Assembly: GCA_958510825.1 (NCBI GenBank)
Contig: OY294045.1
Location: 6,375,916-6,439,915, forward strand
Reading direction: 5' to 3'
Source: Brachypterus glaber
Taxonomy: Eukaryota > Arthropoda > Insecta > Coleoptera > Kateretidae
Length of the DNA stretch: 64,000 bases
Of this stretch, positions 34,957 to 45,499 are shown in pieces (positions within the stretch are counted from its first letter, which is position 1; every line of letters starts with the position of its first letter). The position numbers and the translations under genes are program-made. The notes beneath the pieces are model-generated. The model made no database searches and had not been told where the DNA came from. It was given only the letters and a program-made list of their open reading frames with translations.

Positions 34957-35549
34957 ATATTCGATATAATGTGCAGTGACTCATTTGCGAAAGTGTGGTA
35001 AAAGGCGAAGATCATATCAATTCGTGTGCGATTCGCGTAAATTCGCGTAACTTCGTCCTCATTCGAGAGCAGCATACTGCCCTGCTAAGACAAGTTGTCT
35101 TATCTGCAAAAATTCACTTTTTGAGATAAGCACAGCATTGTATTGCATTACACTAGCCGCATGTACCTAGCAAAGAAAAATGTCCTATCTAAAACTGTTT
35201 TTGTGCAGTTAAATGTTGTCTTGAGCAAATTTACAAAGGTAAGCAAAGTAATCATCCAATTTGCAGTTAGGACAACTTGTCTTAGTCCTAGTAAAAGCTA
35301 AAATTTCTGTCCTCTGTCCTCTCTACAAATGTCACTCAATGACTAAAAAAATAAATATTTTTTCAAAGCATATCACGTGTTTTTCATTTTAAATAAAGCA
35401 GAAATAAACGCGATATATATTTAACCGTGTTTTTAAAAAGTGCAAAAAAAAACAATAAAACTGACCATATATCAAAACATCTAATAGCAGGACAACTTGT
35501 CTTAGCAGGGCAGCATAGGTGTTAGTCACTGCACATTATATCGAATATA
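34957..35549. mobile_element. TIR element interrupted by another TIR element
   Basis: Outer ends ATATTCGATATAATGTGCAG and CTGCACATTATATCGAATAT are inverted. Its interior (GTGGTAAAAGGCGAAGATCAT) resembles the 171-bp MITEs at 35590 and 40708. The copy is split by the element at 35077. Confidence 0.7.
35077..35513. mobile_element. TIR element with perfect 23-bp ends and CATA duplication
   Basis: CATA at 35073-35076 and 35514-35517 flanks ends that are perfectly inverted for 23 bp, starting CTGCCCTGCTAAGACAAG. The word GACAAGTTGTC or GACAACTTGTC recurs internally near 35268. It is inserted into the element at 34957. The 437-bp interior is non-coding. A four-base duplication occurs in several superfamilies, so none is assigned. 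Confidence 0.8.
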
Positions 35550-35589
35550 ACGTATAGATATATCAAAAATGTTTTAAACAAAAGCTATA

Positions 35590-35760
35590 CTGGAAATTCA
35601 ATAAAACCTGCAGTGTCTCATACCTCTGCTGCTTTTGTATAAGGGGTCCGCCTTTGCGAAGCTTCGACGAAATTACGCGAGTCGCACCCGAACTGGTATG
35701 ATCTTCGCCTTTTACCACACATTCGCAACTGAGTCACTGCAGGTTTTATTGAATTTCCAG
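35590..35760. mobile_element. 171-bp MITE with TA duplication, copy 1
   Basis: TA flanks CTGGAAATTCAATAAAACCT and its inverse. The arms continue with GCAGTG(A/T)CTCA. The identical-length copy at 40708 shares the interior (TTCGACGAAATTACGCGAGT here). Confidence 0.85.
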
Positions 35761-36058
35761 TATATAACAGCTTAATGAGAGCACAAAATGGTGAATATTT
35801 GATATGTTTATGAGGCACAATAAAGGCAGGGGCGCAAGGGGGAATATTTTATTAGATATTAACGGTAATTTATCTTAAAAATATCTCTGTGTGACCATAA
35901 TAGGAGAAGATTTCATAATAATACAAGTTAATCTAACGAATCGGAAAATGTGTGAATGAAATAAACGATTTCATCCCCTTTTCTCAGTTTATTAAGTTTA
36001 ACAAGGATTTTTTTTTGTTCAGGAGAATGGAAACAAAGTTAATGTCGCACTTACTTAC

Positions 36059-36145
36059 CTCCCGCTGCAGGAGAATCAGGATCCTCGTTGTTGTATCTGT
36101 CGTCTTCGTCTTCTTCTGTCGCCATCATTTGAACCACCGGAATTT
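36059..36145 (-). CDS. Net: Netrin, acidic linker exon
   Basis: Minus strand, 87 nt, acceptor TTTTTCAG and donor GAG|GTAAGT. Joined to the laminin-EGF exon it reads CIKIPVVQMMATEEDEDDRY followed by NNEDPDSPAAG, and then runs into DQCGKC of the next exon. The linker between the third LE repeat and the NTR domain varies among netrins. This one has a run of aspartate and glutamate and no cysteine. It is in phase 1 at both ends, so skipping it would keep the frame. Correct splice sites, a frame compatible with both neighbours and the conserved CIKIP junction support it. The sequence 35763-36058 upstream on the plus strand is plain intron. Confidence 0.88.
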
Positions 36146-36559
36146 CTGAAAAACAAAAAAAAACGTTTAAAATTTGAAAATTTAAAGAAGATTTTATCTT
36201 TTTACGACTGCAAAAATACTTTTAACGAACTATCACACAAAATAACGTTTTTTTTTCTTCTTTTACTCCATAAAATATTTTTTTTTAGTTTTCTCTGTTG
36301 CTAGTTCTGATTTAGCATACCTTAAAATTTGTTAGGGCAAGCTTCTGGTTTGACACCCCTATTTGAAAAAGTTTATATCCTAAAAAAAAGGTCATCACCT
36401 CTGAAAAAGCCTTACCCCTAGCTTTTTTTATATTAAATAGTTATAATTTACAAGTTATGTAGTTTTTGACACTCAGCACATTTTCTTAAAAAACTGCATA
36501 TGGATTATTACATTAATATACATTAAATAATATTAAATTTTAATTCTTTCAGTGTAGAT

Positions 36560-37781
36560 TAGGGTGCCCAGTAAAAATATTAAAAATGAATTTTTTTAGG
36601 GTCCCATCCCCTATAAATTTTTATTTAGGTCAAAAACCAACCCTCAAATTTTTTCAGATTTTTAAAAAAATATTTATAGGTCGCGCCCGGCGGGTTTTTG
36701 AGAGAGAAAACATGTTAAGCCTTTTTATTATTATTTAAATATAAAAAGATTGAAATCCGGCGAGTTTAGAAGGGGAACTTATTTTTGAATAATAAGGGAA
36801 TATACAAAAAAAAATTACCCTTTTACATGAAAAAATGGCTTTACCAGGGTAAAAACATTTCAAAAATTGATGTATGAAGCTTATTTATGCTACAAAAAAG
36901 GTTACTTAGAAATTTTTCTCATAGGTCATTACTTTTTTAGAAATTCACGAATAAATACCAATTAACGCCCCATATTTATTTTTTCGAGAAAAAGAACAGG
37001 ATGTCAAAAAAAAAATCACCAATCCCATAAAATGTAAAAAAATCACTTTATTTCGATTAAAGAGATGATATTTGGACCAAAGAGCATAATAATATGTACA
37101 AATTGCTTTGAAATGTATTTATTTTTATAACTGGGTGTTGCCGATTTTTTTTTTCGGATTTAAAAAAATAAATGTCTTACATTTTTTTTGAAAAAAAAAA
37201 TTATTTAATGTGTTTTATTACATAATTTAACATATGACAAGGCATTTTGAAAACATTTTTTATCTATTTTCTACAAAACTGACATTTTATTGCAATTTAA
37301 TGCATTTTTTTAACTTTTATTGAGATATTTAATTATTTTTTGGACACCCTGTACTTTTTTTCAAAAAAGTAAGTATAAACCCTGAATTCAAACATATTGG
37401 AGAATACCCTAGAAAAAAATTACTCTTTGGAAAAAATTCTAAGTGCAGTTTTTTCTAGCCTTTATTAACCTCATTTGTCAATTTTTACCAATTTTACCTC
37501 ATAAAAAATCCGTTTTATTTTTTTAGAGGGACATAAAAATTGAGAATATTCCTTTATTATCCAGAAACACTTTTTTCTTCCATAAACTTTCAATATCGAA
37601 GTTTTTATATCCTTAAAAAAATAAAATCTCTTCACATGATTTTCTATTTAAAAAAACGCCGGGCGGGACCTCTAAATATTTTTTTAAAAATCTAAAAAAA
37701 ATAATCAGGGTTATTCTGTCATCTAAATGAACAATTTTTAGGGGTGGGACCCCAACAATTCCGTAGGTCCTGGGCACCCTA
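36560..37781. mobile_element. hAT-like non-autonomous element with 8-bp duplication
   Basis: GTGTAGAT at 36552-36559 and 37782-37789 flanks inverted ends TAGGGTGCCCAG and CTGGGCACCCTA. Eight-base duplications and ends beginning YAGGG are typical of hAT. Inner inverted blocks (AGGGTCCCATCCCC and GGGGTGGGACCC; GCCCGGCGGG and CGCCGGGCGG) make it fold-back. The 1,222-bp interior is AT-rich and non-coding. Confidence 0.8.
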
Positions 37782-38102
37782 GTGTAGATGCTATATCTAT
37801 AATCCATATACCACTAAGGAAAACTTAGCAGTAGGTAAAACGTTTTTTAGTGGTCCTTTGCTGCAAATCTTTTATCCAGAAAAGTTCCTTTTTGATTGAA
37901 AAAATCTCTCTTAACCCTAAACGTCGCTAAGGGGGTAAAACTTTAAAAAGCAATACTGGAAATCAAACATACTCGTATATCCTTTATTAAGTTTTTAATG
38001 GAAGGTTTGATAAAAAAAGGTTTTTATGTAGAATTCTTGTAAGAATGTGAGGGACTAATAAATAGTAAAAGTATGTCTTGCTTTACCTAGGCATTTTATA
38101 TA

Positions 38103-38661
38103 CAGTGCGGTCCAAAAGTCACGCCCCCCTTTTAACTTTTGAATGAGTTGAGATATCGAATTCAAATTTAGAAATCTTAAATAAGACAACTTAAACTATC
38201 TTTTAGCATATATTTGATATTTTCAGCTCTTAAAATGTGGGCAGGGGGGCATGGGGGACCTTTTTTTTTAATGGAAAGGGGGGTCGTGTGATACACCATT
38301 TTAAAGCTTATAAAATTCTCTATTTAAACTAACATTATTAAATTTTTTAAAAATGTTTTTTAAGGTTTTGATTTTTCAATTTTTTGTGCTAAAACATTCG
38401 ATTTTTTCAGTTTTTTTTTCATAAAAATATAGAGTTAAATGGAGAATTTTATAAGCTTTAAAATGATGTATTACACGACCCCCCTTTCTCTTTAAAAAAA
38501 TGCGCCCCCATGCCCCCCTGCCCACAATTTAAGAGCTGAAAGTATTAAATATATGCTAAAAGATAGTTTAAGTTGTCTTATTTAAAAGTTCCAAATTTGA
38601 AGTCGATATCTCAACTTGTTCAAAAGTTAAGAGGGGGGGGGGTGACTTTTGGACCGCTCTG
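38103..38661. mobile_element. Mariner-like fold-back family M, third copy
   Basis: TA|CAGTGCGGTCCAAAAGTCAC at left and GGACCGCTCTG|TA at right. Shorter (559 bp) than the other copies because the central part is reduced. Confidence 0.85.
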
Positions 38662-38697
38662 TATTATATGGACAACTTTTTTTAATTTTAAACAAAA

Positions 38698-38852
38698 ATC
38701 TATCTATTTTCTAATAATCGTAGACTGACAGTATCGGGCTGCTGGCCCTCTTCAGCTTACAGAGATGACTCTTGGTACTAAAGAGGGCCAGCAGCCCGAA
38801 AATATCAGTCTACGATTATCACTCTGTACGATGATTAGAAAATAGATTGATA
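38698..38852. mobile_element. Hairpin MITE
   Basis: CGGGCTGCTGGCCCTCTT and AAGAGGGCCAGCAGCCCG are perfect inverted repeats. Outer arms with TAATCGTAGACTGA and CTATTTTCTAAT continue the hairpin. Confidence 0.75.
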
Positions 38853-39008
38853 AAATAATACAATATATTACATTAAAATTAAAAAAGAAGAAAAAAAAGA
38901 TTGTCAAAAAGAAAGAACTATTAAAAAAAATTAAAAAAAATATTTTTTATAGCAATATTATTGCCTTACGGCCAATTTAAATTGGATATTGTAAAGTCAA
39001 ATACACAA

Positions 39009-39172
39009 GGCGCTCGGGAGACGCATTCTTGAAATTCGGGGAGTAGAACGACTCATAGAACAACGCTTAGAACATGATTCATAGTATTTAAACAAATAGA
39101 GTACGATCACAACCTAAGACTCGTCCTATCAGTCGTTCTACTCCCCGGTTTTGAAGAATACGTCTCCTGGAG
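39009..39172. mobile_element. MITE-like inverted repeat
   Basis: GGGGAGTAGAACGACT and AGTCGTTCTACTCCCC are perfect inverted repeats, with outer GGAGACGCATTCTT and AAGAATACGTCTCC. Confidence 0.7.
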
Positions 39173-39242
39173 TTATCATGGTCAACAATTTTCCGGGGCA
39201 GAACATGTTGCGGCAGACAGACCGCCAAATAAGTTTTGTTTT

Positions 39243-39594
39243 TAACCTCGTACTATTCTACTTAATTAAGCATCCCCTAAGTCCAGGACCTGTGTGGGCT
39301 AGAAGTAGACGGAACCACTGGCTTTAATTGACTTTCGAACCAATATATCTAGGGAGTACGCCTTCGCCAAATTTCAATTATTAATTAACTGAAAAAGGCA
39401 ATCGGCGCCTGTGAGGTTTGAACTCTCGATCATTGACTCAGTGTCAATGCTATATCGATGCCTTATGCTTTTTTTATATATATTGTTCCTGATCTTTTTA
39501 TATTGTGTATGTATATTATACCTATGTATTTTTTATCAGACAATTAATAAAATTTCTATTTCTATTTCTTAGACCGCTGAGCTAATTTTCCCAT
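39243..39594 (-). mobile_element. tRNA-headed SINE with alternative head, interrupted
   Basis: The body is the same as in 5722-5996. The head on the minus strand is different: TTAGCTCAGCGGTCTAAG is a strong A box, and GAGAGTTCAAACCTCAC is B-box-like. A 102-bp LINE tail (39466-39567) interrupts the head. Confidence 0.8.
39466..39567 (+). mobile_element. LINE tail insertion with CTTA duplication
   Basis: The sequence between CTTA (39462-39465) and CTTA (39568-39571) ends AATAAAATTTCTATTTCTAT, a hexanucleotide tail after a polyadenylation-like word. The uninterrupted SINE at 44844-44966 shows the empty site. This is a very short 5'-truncated retroinsertion. Confidence 0.75.
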
Positions 39595-39861
39595 GTAAAA
39601 AATAGAAACACTACTGCAAGTTTTCTCTTTTATTTCTTCTATCGGGGAAAGTAAATCCCCTGTATAGATGCTGAAGATAATTGGAACGGATAGTTATTAG
39701 ACTTATAAATAGAGTAAAATAATCCTTAAGTTAAACAAATAACAGGAAGTTGAGCTAACAAGTAGCAATATAATCTTTATTAAATTTATTCAAACGTATG
39801 TATATTAAGGTGGAATAAAATACTTAAATTTAATTTCAGGAAAAAAGTCATCATTTCTGTT

Positions 39862-40700
39862 TAGAATAGAATAGAATAGAATAGAATAGAATAGAATAAA
39901 TTTTATTGCTTCAAAATGTTACATATACATACATATAATTCACAGTAGACAAAACAAATGGTCAATAAAAAGTTACATTTAAAAAGTTACATTTAAAAAG
40001 TTACATTTAAAATGTGTTTAAAAGATTACATTCAATAATTTAAAAATTCATCCAAAAGGCTCACAGACCACTAAGTACTTATAAATAAGGTTTTTGAAGG
40101 CGTTAAAACTATTTTCGTTCCTGATATGTTCAGGCAACTAATTGAAGAAGGTAATGGCCGAATAGAACCATCCCTTTTCATAGGTTACCAAGCTGTGAAG
40201 TGGAAATTTTTTTTTGTTCGAGTTCTATCACTGGATTTTAAGTAATTAAAATCATTGATATTTTAAAGGTAAATACCTCAAATATGTATAGTCCTACAAC
40301 TGTCAACAACTCATTTTGTCGAAAAATTCCTCTACAACTTTGGTTATATTCCAAGTTTAGCAAAGTTCTTAGAGTCTTTTTCTGTGTAGTAAACATATCT
40401 TTTAAATTTGACCCGCCCCTAAAAATTATACCACAGTTTAAATGTGAATAGAAATTTGAATAGTAACCAATTCTTAAGGTGGAATGGTTTACATACTTTT
40501 TCAAAATTCTAATTAAATAATAGGCGGTATTAATTTTTTTGGACAGGTGTGTGATGTGCCCAGACCAGCTCAAGCAGGGGTCCATGATAACCCCCAAGAA
40601 CCTAATCTCATTTGCGAAGGCAAATAAGCACTGGTCGGATCAAAGTATTAACTTACCGCGGACACGCAAAAATTTCTTTTTTAAAAACACATTTTAAAGT
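39862..40700 (-). pseudogene. LINE 3' fragment with AGAAT-type tail
   Basis: The minus strand reads RVRGKLIL, an in-frame TGA (near 40646), then FANEIRFLGVIMDPCLSW, the conserved LGV..D..L.W motif after the RT palm. A frame of about 119 codons follows to 40238 with KKINTAYYLIRILKKY and LRTLLNLEYNQSCRGIF. The 3' end is an ATTCT pentanucleotide repeat at 39862-39899. A triplicated AAAAAGTTACATTT unit lies in the 3' UTR (about 39967-40012). Confidence 0.8.
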
Positions 40701-40707
40701 ACCTATA

Positions 40708-40878
40708 CTGGAAATTCAATTAAACCTGCAGTGACTCAGTTACGAATATGTGGTAAAAGGCGAAAATCATACCAGTTCGGGGGCGACTCGGGTAATTTCG
40801 TCGAAGCTTCGCAAAGACGGACCCCTGATACGAAAGCAGGAGAGGTATGAGTCACTGCAGGTTTTATTGAATTTCCAG
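40708..40878. mobile_element. 171-bp MITE with TA duplication, copy 2
   Basis: TA flanks CTGGAAATTCAATTAAACCT and GAATTTCCAG. Same length and interior as the copy at 35590 but inverted, and it abuts the broken 5' end of the LINE fragment. Confidence 0.85.
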
Positions 40879-42338
40879 TACAGTAAACGTTTAAAACTAT
40901 TTTTCATCAATGGATCTGCCATTTTGATGCTGAGGTAACAGCGCGCTGTTACTGCAAGTCTTAAAACATAAAAAAACGAATTCTGAAAAAAAGTTAATAT
41001 TTTTTTTTTAATTTTTTTTTGTTTTCAAAAAATAGTTTTTTTTTTCGAAAAAATAAGTATTTTGGGGGTCCAAAATGATCAAAATTTGCGTTACGTAGTA
41101 CTTGAACGTTTCCTTAGAATCTTTCAAATTTTTTTTTCAATTGACATTATGCAAAACAGCGTCGACATAAAAGTCCAATTCGTAAAATATAGTTAAAAGT
41201 GTTTATTAACTTTAAAAAATATTTTTTAAAATTCTACCTTTTTGCGATTCCCCGGTAAATAAACACCTAGGTACCTCGATCCGACGTTTCAATTTGTCTA
41301 GATTGAGAAATTTTGATACAAGTTAAAAAGACAAGTCTTTCTAGATTGAAACGAAATCTCCAAGCTTTCTCGTCTACTAGAAAATTATTCTTATTTCATC
41401 TAATATAATTAATAAATTCATTAGGCCGAAAACTAGGGAGAATGTGGTTCGAATCCCAACTGAGACTTTACTTTTTTTTTTAATTTCTCTTTGTATAATA
41501 TGCCACTAAACATTTTCTTTTATAATTGACAATATCCTTTTATACACAAAAAATATACTGATTTCAACATAGTTCTGCCCTTCTTAGTTAAAACGTCGTA
41601 GCTAACATAGATATTTTCCCTAATTTTTTTTCAAATAAATGGCCAAATTTCTTGTTTTCTAGGTTTCAATTTTAATTTACCTGTCCTTTTCCTGACTACC
41701 CTGTTTTCCGTGACTGGTGAGAACCCCGGAGAATAGATAAATATGGCATAGAACAACCGGTATATGGAGATAAGCCGAAAATGACAAAAAAGTTAGTTAG
41801 GACTTTTTAACTAAGAAGGGCAGAGTTATACTCAATGAGTATTACTCATATATCGCAAATATTTATTTGAATAACTGTTTGCTCAAAATAAGAATATGTT
41901 ATTTTCATTTTAAGAATAAATTTCCTACCTCAGGCAGAAAACCGTCTCTGGTTTGAATCCAGACTTTCATATATGCCATTAAAAATCCTACTTTAGGTAA
42001 AAATATTTTAATAGCCATCCTAACTTTATAACGTATAAAACAAGGTGCTAGACACTGCGTATGTGGACACCCACTTAAAATCCCTTATTTGCTAGAAGCT
42101 ATTTATTAGCTTTGAATATACCTTTACAATAATTTATTGATAATAATATTGCCATTATTATTGTTGTAAACAACAAAATAATAGGGACCATCGTAAATTA
42201 TGTATAATTTGATTATAATAATTATTATAATAATGAAAAAATGCTCAGACAGGTTAATTTTTATTTTAAATTTTTCAAATGTTGGTTTACACCAAATGTT
42301 ATCACAATTTTCACCCCTTTGCACCCAGCCATTCCATT
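40879..42338. other. Intronic sequence with an inverted repeat and B-box-like words
   Basis: ATAGTTCTGCCCTTCTTAGT (41573) and ACTAAGAAGGGCAGAGTTAT (41811) delimit a probable MITE at about 41568-41834. GGTTCGAATCC (about 41446) and GGTTTGAATCC (about 41950) are pol III B-box-like, but no A box or tRNA fold was found. Short ATT runs lie near 42200. Confidence 0.4.
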
Positions 42339-42453
42339 TTTTTTTTCAAATAGCCACCCATTTTTTTATAAGCCCTTTTTTAAGTGCTACAAATCTATTA
42401 ATTAACCTTTCCAACGATATGTTACAAGGGGTTGCTATTTGAAAAAAAAAATA
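42339..42453. mobile_element. Small MITE
   Basis: TTTTTTTTTCAAATAGC at left and GCTATTTGAAAAAAAAA at right are inverted around a 75-bp core. Confidence 0.6.
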
Positions 42454-42590
42454 AGTTTTGATGAGAGGGTGCAAGGTGGTAAATATTTTGAAACTTTTTT
42501 ACACCATTTACAAAATAAAAATCGACCTGACCGAGCGTTTTTCAAAAAAGATTCTAACTGAAAAGGTATTACGTAACGCAAATTGTACCA

Positions 42591-42692
42591 AAATTCATAC
42601 ACTTCATACCCCGTTCCTCGCGTTATTAAAGGCTGTAGAGATTTCATGTTTTGGCTACCCCCCAAATAGGAATCGGGGTATGAAGTGTAATA
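42591..42692. mobile_element. Small MITE-like inverted repeat
   Basis: ACACTTCATACCCCG and CGGGGTATGAAGTGT are perfect inverted repeats about 75 bp apart. Confidence 0.6.
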
Positions 42693-42719
42693 ATGTTGGT
42701 ATAATTTGCTTTAGGTAAT

Positions 42720-42920
42720 ACTTGAATCTTTAATAAGGCCTGTTATCGTATGTTTTTTCATTTACGTGTTGTAATGAGGGGCATGTGAAACGGAGGACTG
42801 TTTTCCCCAATTTTTTTTCTGTGCAACTTTTTTGCAAATTTAAAAAAAATGTACTTCTGTTGTAATATCGTAGAATTAACCGATTTCGAAATGAATCAAT
42901 TTCACGTTTCGAGGAGTAAA
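42720..42920. mobile_element. Fragment of fold-back family A
   Basis: GTGAAACGGAGGACTG, TTTTTTTTCTGTGCAACTTT and ATTAACCGATTTCGA match the arm of the copy at 25854 with divergence. 42921-43433 shows only a weak inverted repeat (about 43120-43258). Confidence 0.55.
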
Positions 42921-43433
42921 AATTAAACAACAAAAAACTTAACGCTAAAGACTTAGTTTGCATACTATAGGTGCATAATATACACATTATTTTAGAGTGC
43001 AAAAATGTATTGAAACGCATATTATTTTTATTAGCACATAAAACCGACTATAATTAAAAGATTTAAAAATAGAAATGGACAATATACGACTGAAAGTAGT
43101 TTTTATAGAGGTATTAATTTCTTATCAGAGGTCATAAATATCTTAAATCGTATAAAGTATGATATAATAGCTTACCATTGTTTTAAAGAAATGATTTTGA
43201 CCATTTATATAGAATTTATAACATAATTTACGATATATTTCTGATCTCTTATCAGTGCATGTACTATAGCAATGTTGTTAAATATTTTTTTTTATCGGTT
43301 TACTATGGAACTACGTTTTAAACAATATTTTTATATTTAAGCTTGGTTTGGTAACCCAACAATAATATTAGATAGTAGATGGCTGGATTAGGGTTATTTA
43401 TATTAAAAAACGTTTTTTTACTAAAACTGCCGA

Positions 43434-44843
43434 CGTTTCGTTGGCCTTATTCCAACTTCTTCAAAAGGCACACTACAAGAAATGTAACAATTATGTTATA
43501 ACTTTTTAACAATTCAAAGAGCCAGAAAGAAAACAATATAAGTTTAAAAATTGGTTAATAAAATAATAAAATATGATTCTTTTTTTATATGTAATAAAAA
43601 AAAATATTTAAAATTGTTTTGCAGACAAAAAAGGCATTGATTAATTATATTAAACTATGCATTATAATCTAAACATAGAAATAAAAACATTTAAAATACG
43701 GTTTAATTTAATAAAACCTCGTATAAGAACAAATATTTATATTAACGTGGAATTATCATCAGTATAAGCAATAAAAAGGTAAAAAATATGGTACTTACAG
43801 TAAGTTACGTTTTCTTCGTTAAAATATAAGAATTAAGGATTGAAATAATAAATATATAATACATAATGGGTATTCGAAATACAAGAAAATAAACAAACAT
43901 GTAGATAAGAAATTTCAAGTCGTGTACCAGTGCTATACTGGAAATTTCGGATTGTTGACAGATACAGGTACGGGGGGGGGGGATATTTTTTTTGTGGTTT
44001 AAACTAAAAATTAGACTTGTAAAGAAACCAAAATATCCTATTATTATTATTATTATTTTTTTTATGAAAACTAGAGTTTACGTGTTTTTGAAGAAATGAT
44101 TTGTATTAAAAAATTTAGTAATAGTGTAAATAAAAGGACAGATATAGAAGACTTAAATATAGCATATTTTCCGCTTATTTCAAAAATAAAAAGTAAACTC
44201 TAGTTTTCATAAAAAAAAAATAATAATAATAATAGGATATTTTGGTTTCTTTACAAGTCTAATTTTTAGTTTAAACCACAAAAAAAAAATCCCCCCCCCG
44301 TACCTGTATCTGTCAACAATCCGAAATTTCCAGTATACGTTTGTATAACACTGGTACACGACTTGAAATTTCTTATCTACATGTTTATTTTCTTGTATTT
44401 CGAATACCCATTATGTATTATATATTTATTATTTCAATCCTTAATTCTTATATTTTAACGAAGTAAACGTAACTTACTGTAAGTACCATATTTTTTACCT
44501 TTTTATTGCTTATACTGATGATAATTCCACGTTAATATAAATATTTGTTCTTATACGAGGTTTTATTAAATTAAACCGTATTTTAAATGTTTTTATTTCT
44601 ATGTTTAGATTATAATGCATAGTTTAATATAATTAATCGATGCCTTTTTTGTCTGCAAAACAATTTTAAACATTTTTTTTTATTACATATAAAAAAAGAA
44701 TCATATTTTATTATTTTATTAACCAATTTTTAAACTTATATCGTTTTCTTTCTGGCTCTTTGAATTGTTAAAAAGTTATAACATAATTGTTACATTTCTT
44801 GTAGTGTGCCTTTTGAAGAAGTTGGAATAAAGCCAACGAAACG
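43434..44843. mobile_element. 1.4-kb near-perfect palindrome
   Basis: Two arms of about 650 bp mirror each other with few differences. Matching blocks include CGTTTCGTTGGCC, AAGAAATGTAACAATTATGT, AATACATAATGGGTATTCG, GACTTGAAATTTC, GGATTGTTGACAGATACAGG and AGTAAACTCTAGTTTTCAT. The centre is near 44138 with a spacer of about 110 bp. No coding frame and no target duplication found. The right arm stops inside a SINE fragment. Confidence 0.85.
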
Positions 44844-44966
44844 CCAAATTTCAATTATTAATTAAATGAAAAAGGCAATAAAAAAGGCAGTGAGGTTTGA
44901 ACTTACGATCATTAGCTCAGTGTCAATGCTATATCGATGCCTTAGACCGCTGAGCTAATCTCCCAT
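44844..44966 (-). mobile_element. SINE fragment with alternative head
   Basis: Minus strand: GGGAGATTAGCTCAGCGGTC, head as in 39243-39594 but uninterrupted, then a B-box-like AAGTTCAAACCTCAC and only the start of the body. Confidence 0.75.
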
Positions 44967-45053
44967 AATAATAAATAAATAAAAGCATTGTTTTATATAT
45001 TTATTAAAATATAAAAACAATAATAACAGTTTAGAAAACAACTATTAACTTAA

Positions 45054-45470
45054 TGGCGATTTCTCCCGTTAGATTAGACAGGGACAAAAGTTCTACCCAA
45101 AAAGGATAGACGACATACATACACTCCCACTTCCACCCAACCAAACAAATTCTGTATTTGTTCTTTGTTGAACAAATACAATATTTACTTGGGCGAAAAG
45201 TGTAACTATTATTTTTATTAAAGAAATTACTGGCGCCATCTAAATTTTAGTAGAATTATCTTATTCTACAGATTCACATTAGCTATGTTCGTTCGTGCCG
45301 CTCACTGCTACACTTTCCAGCCAACCAAATAAATACTGTATTTGTTGAATGAAAAACAAATACAGTATACTGTAAATATATTTATTTGGTTGGCTGGAAA
45401 GTGTAGCACAAATGAGATAGAGATAGGGTAGACGTCTTTTGTTTCATAATTCTAGTTGTAGAGAGCTCCA
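45054..45470 (+). mobile_element. Hairpin MITE family H, copy 3, TTAA on both sides
   Basis: TTAA at 45050-45053 and 45471-45474 flanks TGGCGATTTC and GAGAGCTCCA. The interior matches the other three copies. The sequence after it (GAAATTCTTGATC) recurs at 57824 as TTAAGAAATTCTTGATC, consistent with an empty site. Confidence 0.85.
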
Positions 45471-45499
45471 TTAAGAAATTCTTGATCTTTACTCATATT

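Larger units (their letters stand above)
2755..36058 (-). other. Net: Netrin intron of 33.3 kb between linker exon and NTR exon
   Basis: It is bounded by GAG|GTAAGT at the linker exon donor and TTTACAG at the NTR exon acceptor. It joins two phase-1 exons in frame. The intron holds the great majority of the window's mobile elements and no further netrin exon that I could find. Its size comes largely from insertions. Confidence 0.85.

Noticed and set aside
41440..41990. SINE or tRNA suggested by GGTTCGAATCC and GGTTTGAATCC
   Set aside because: No A box at the right distance, no acceptor-stem pairing and no relation to the SINE bodies here.
42435..42718. Small genes on both strands
   Set aside because: They coincide with small inverted repeats and show no conserved motif or codon pattern.
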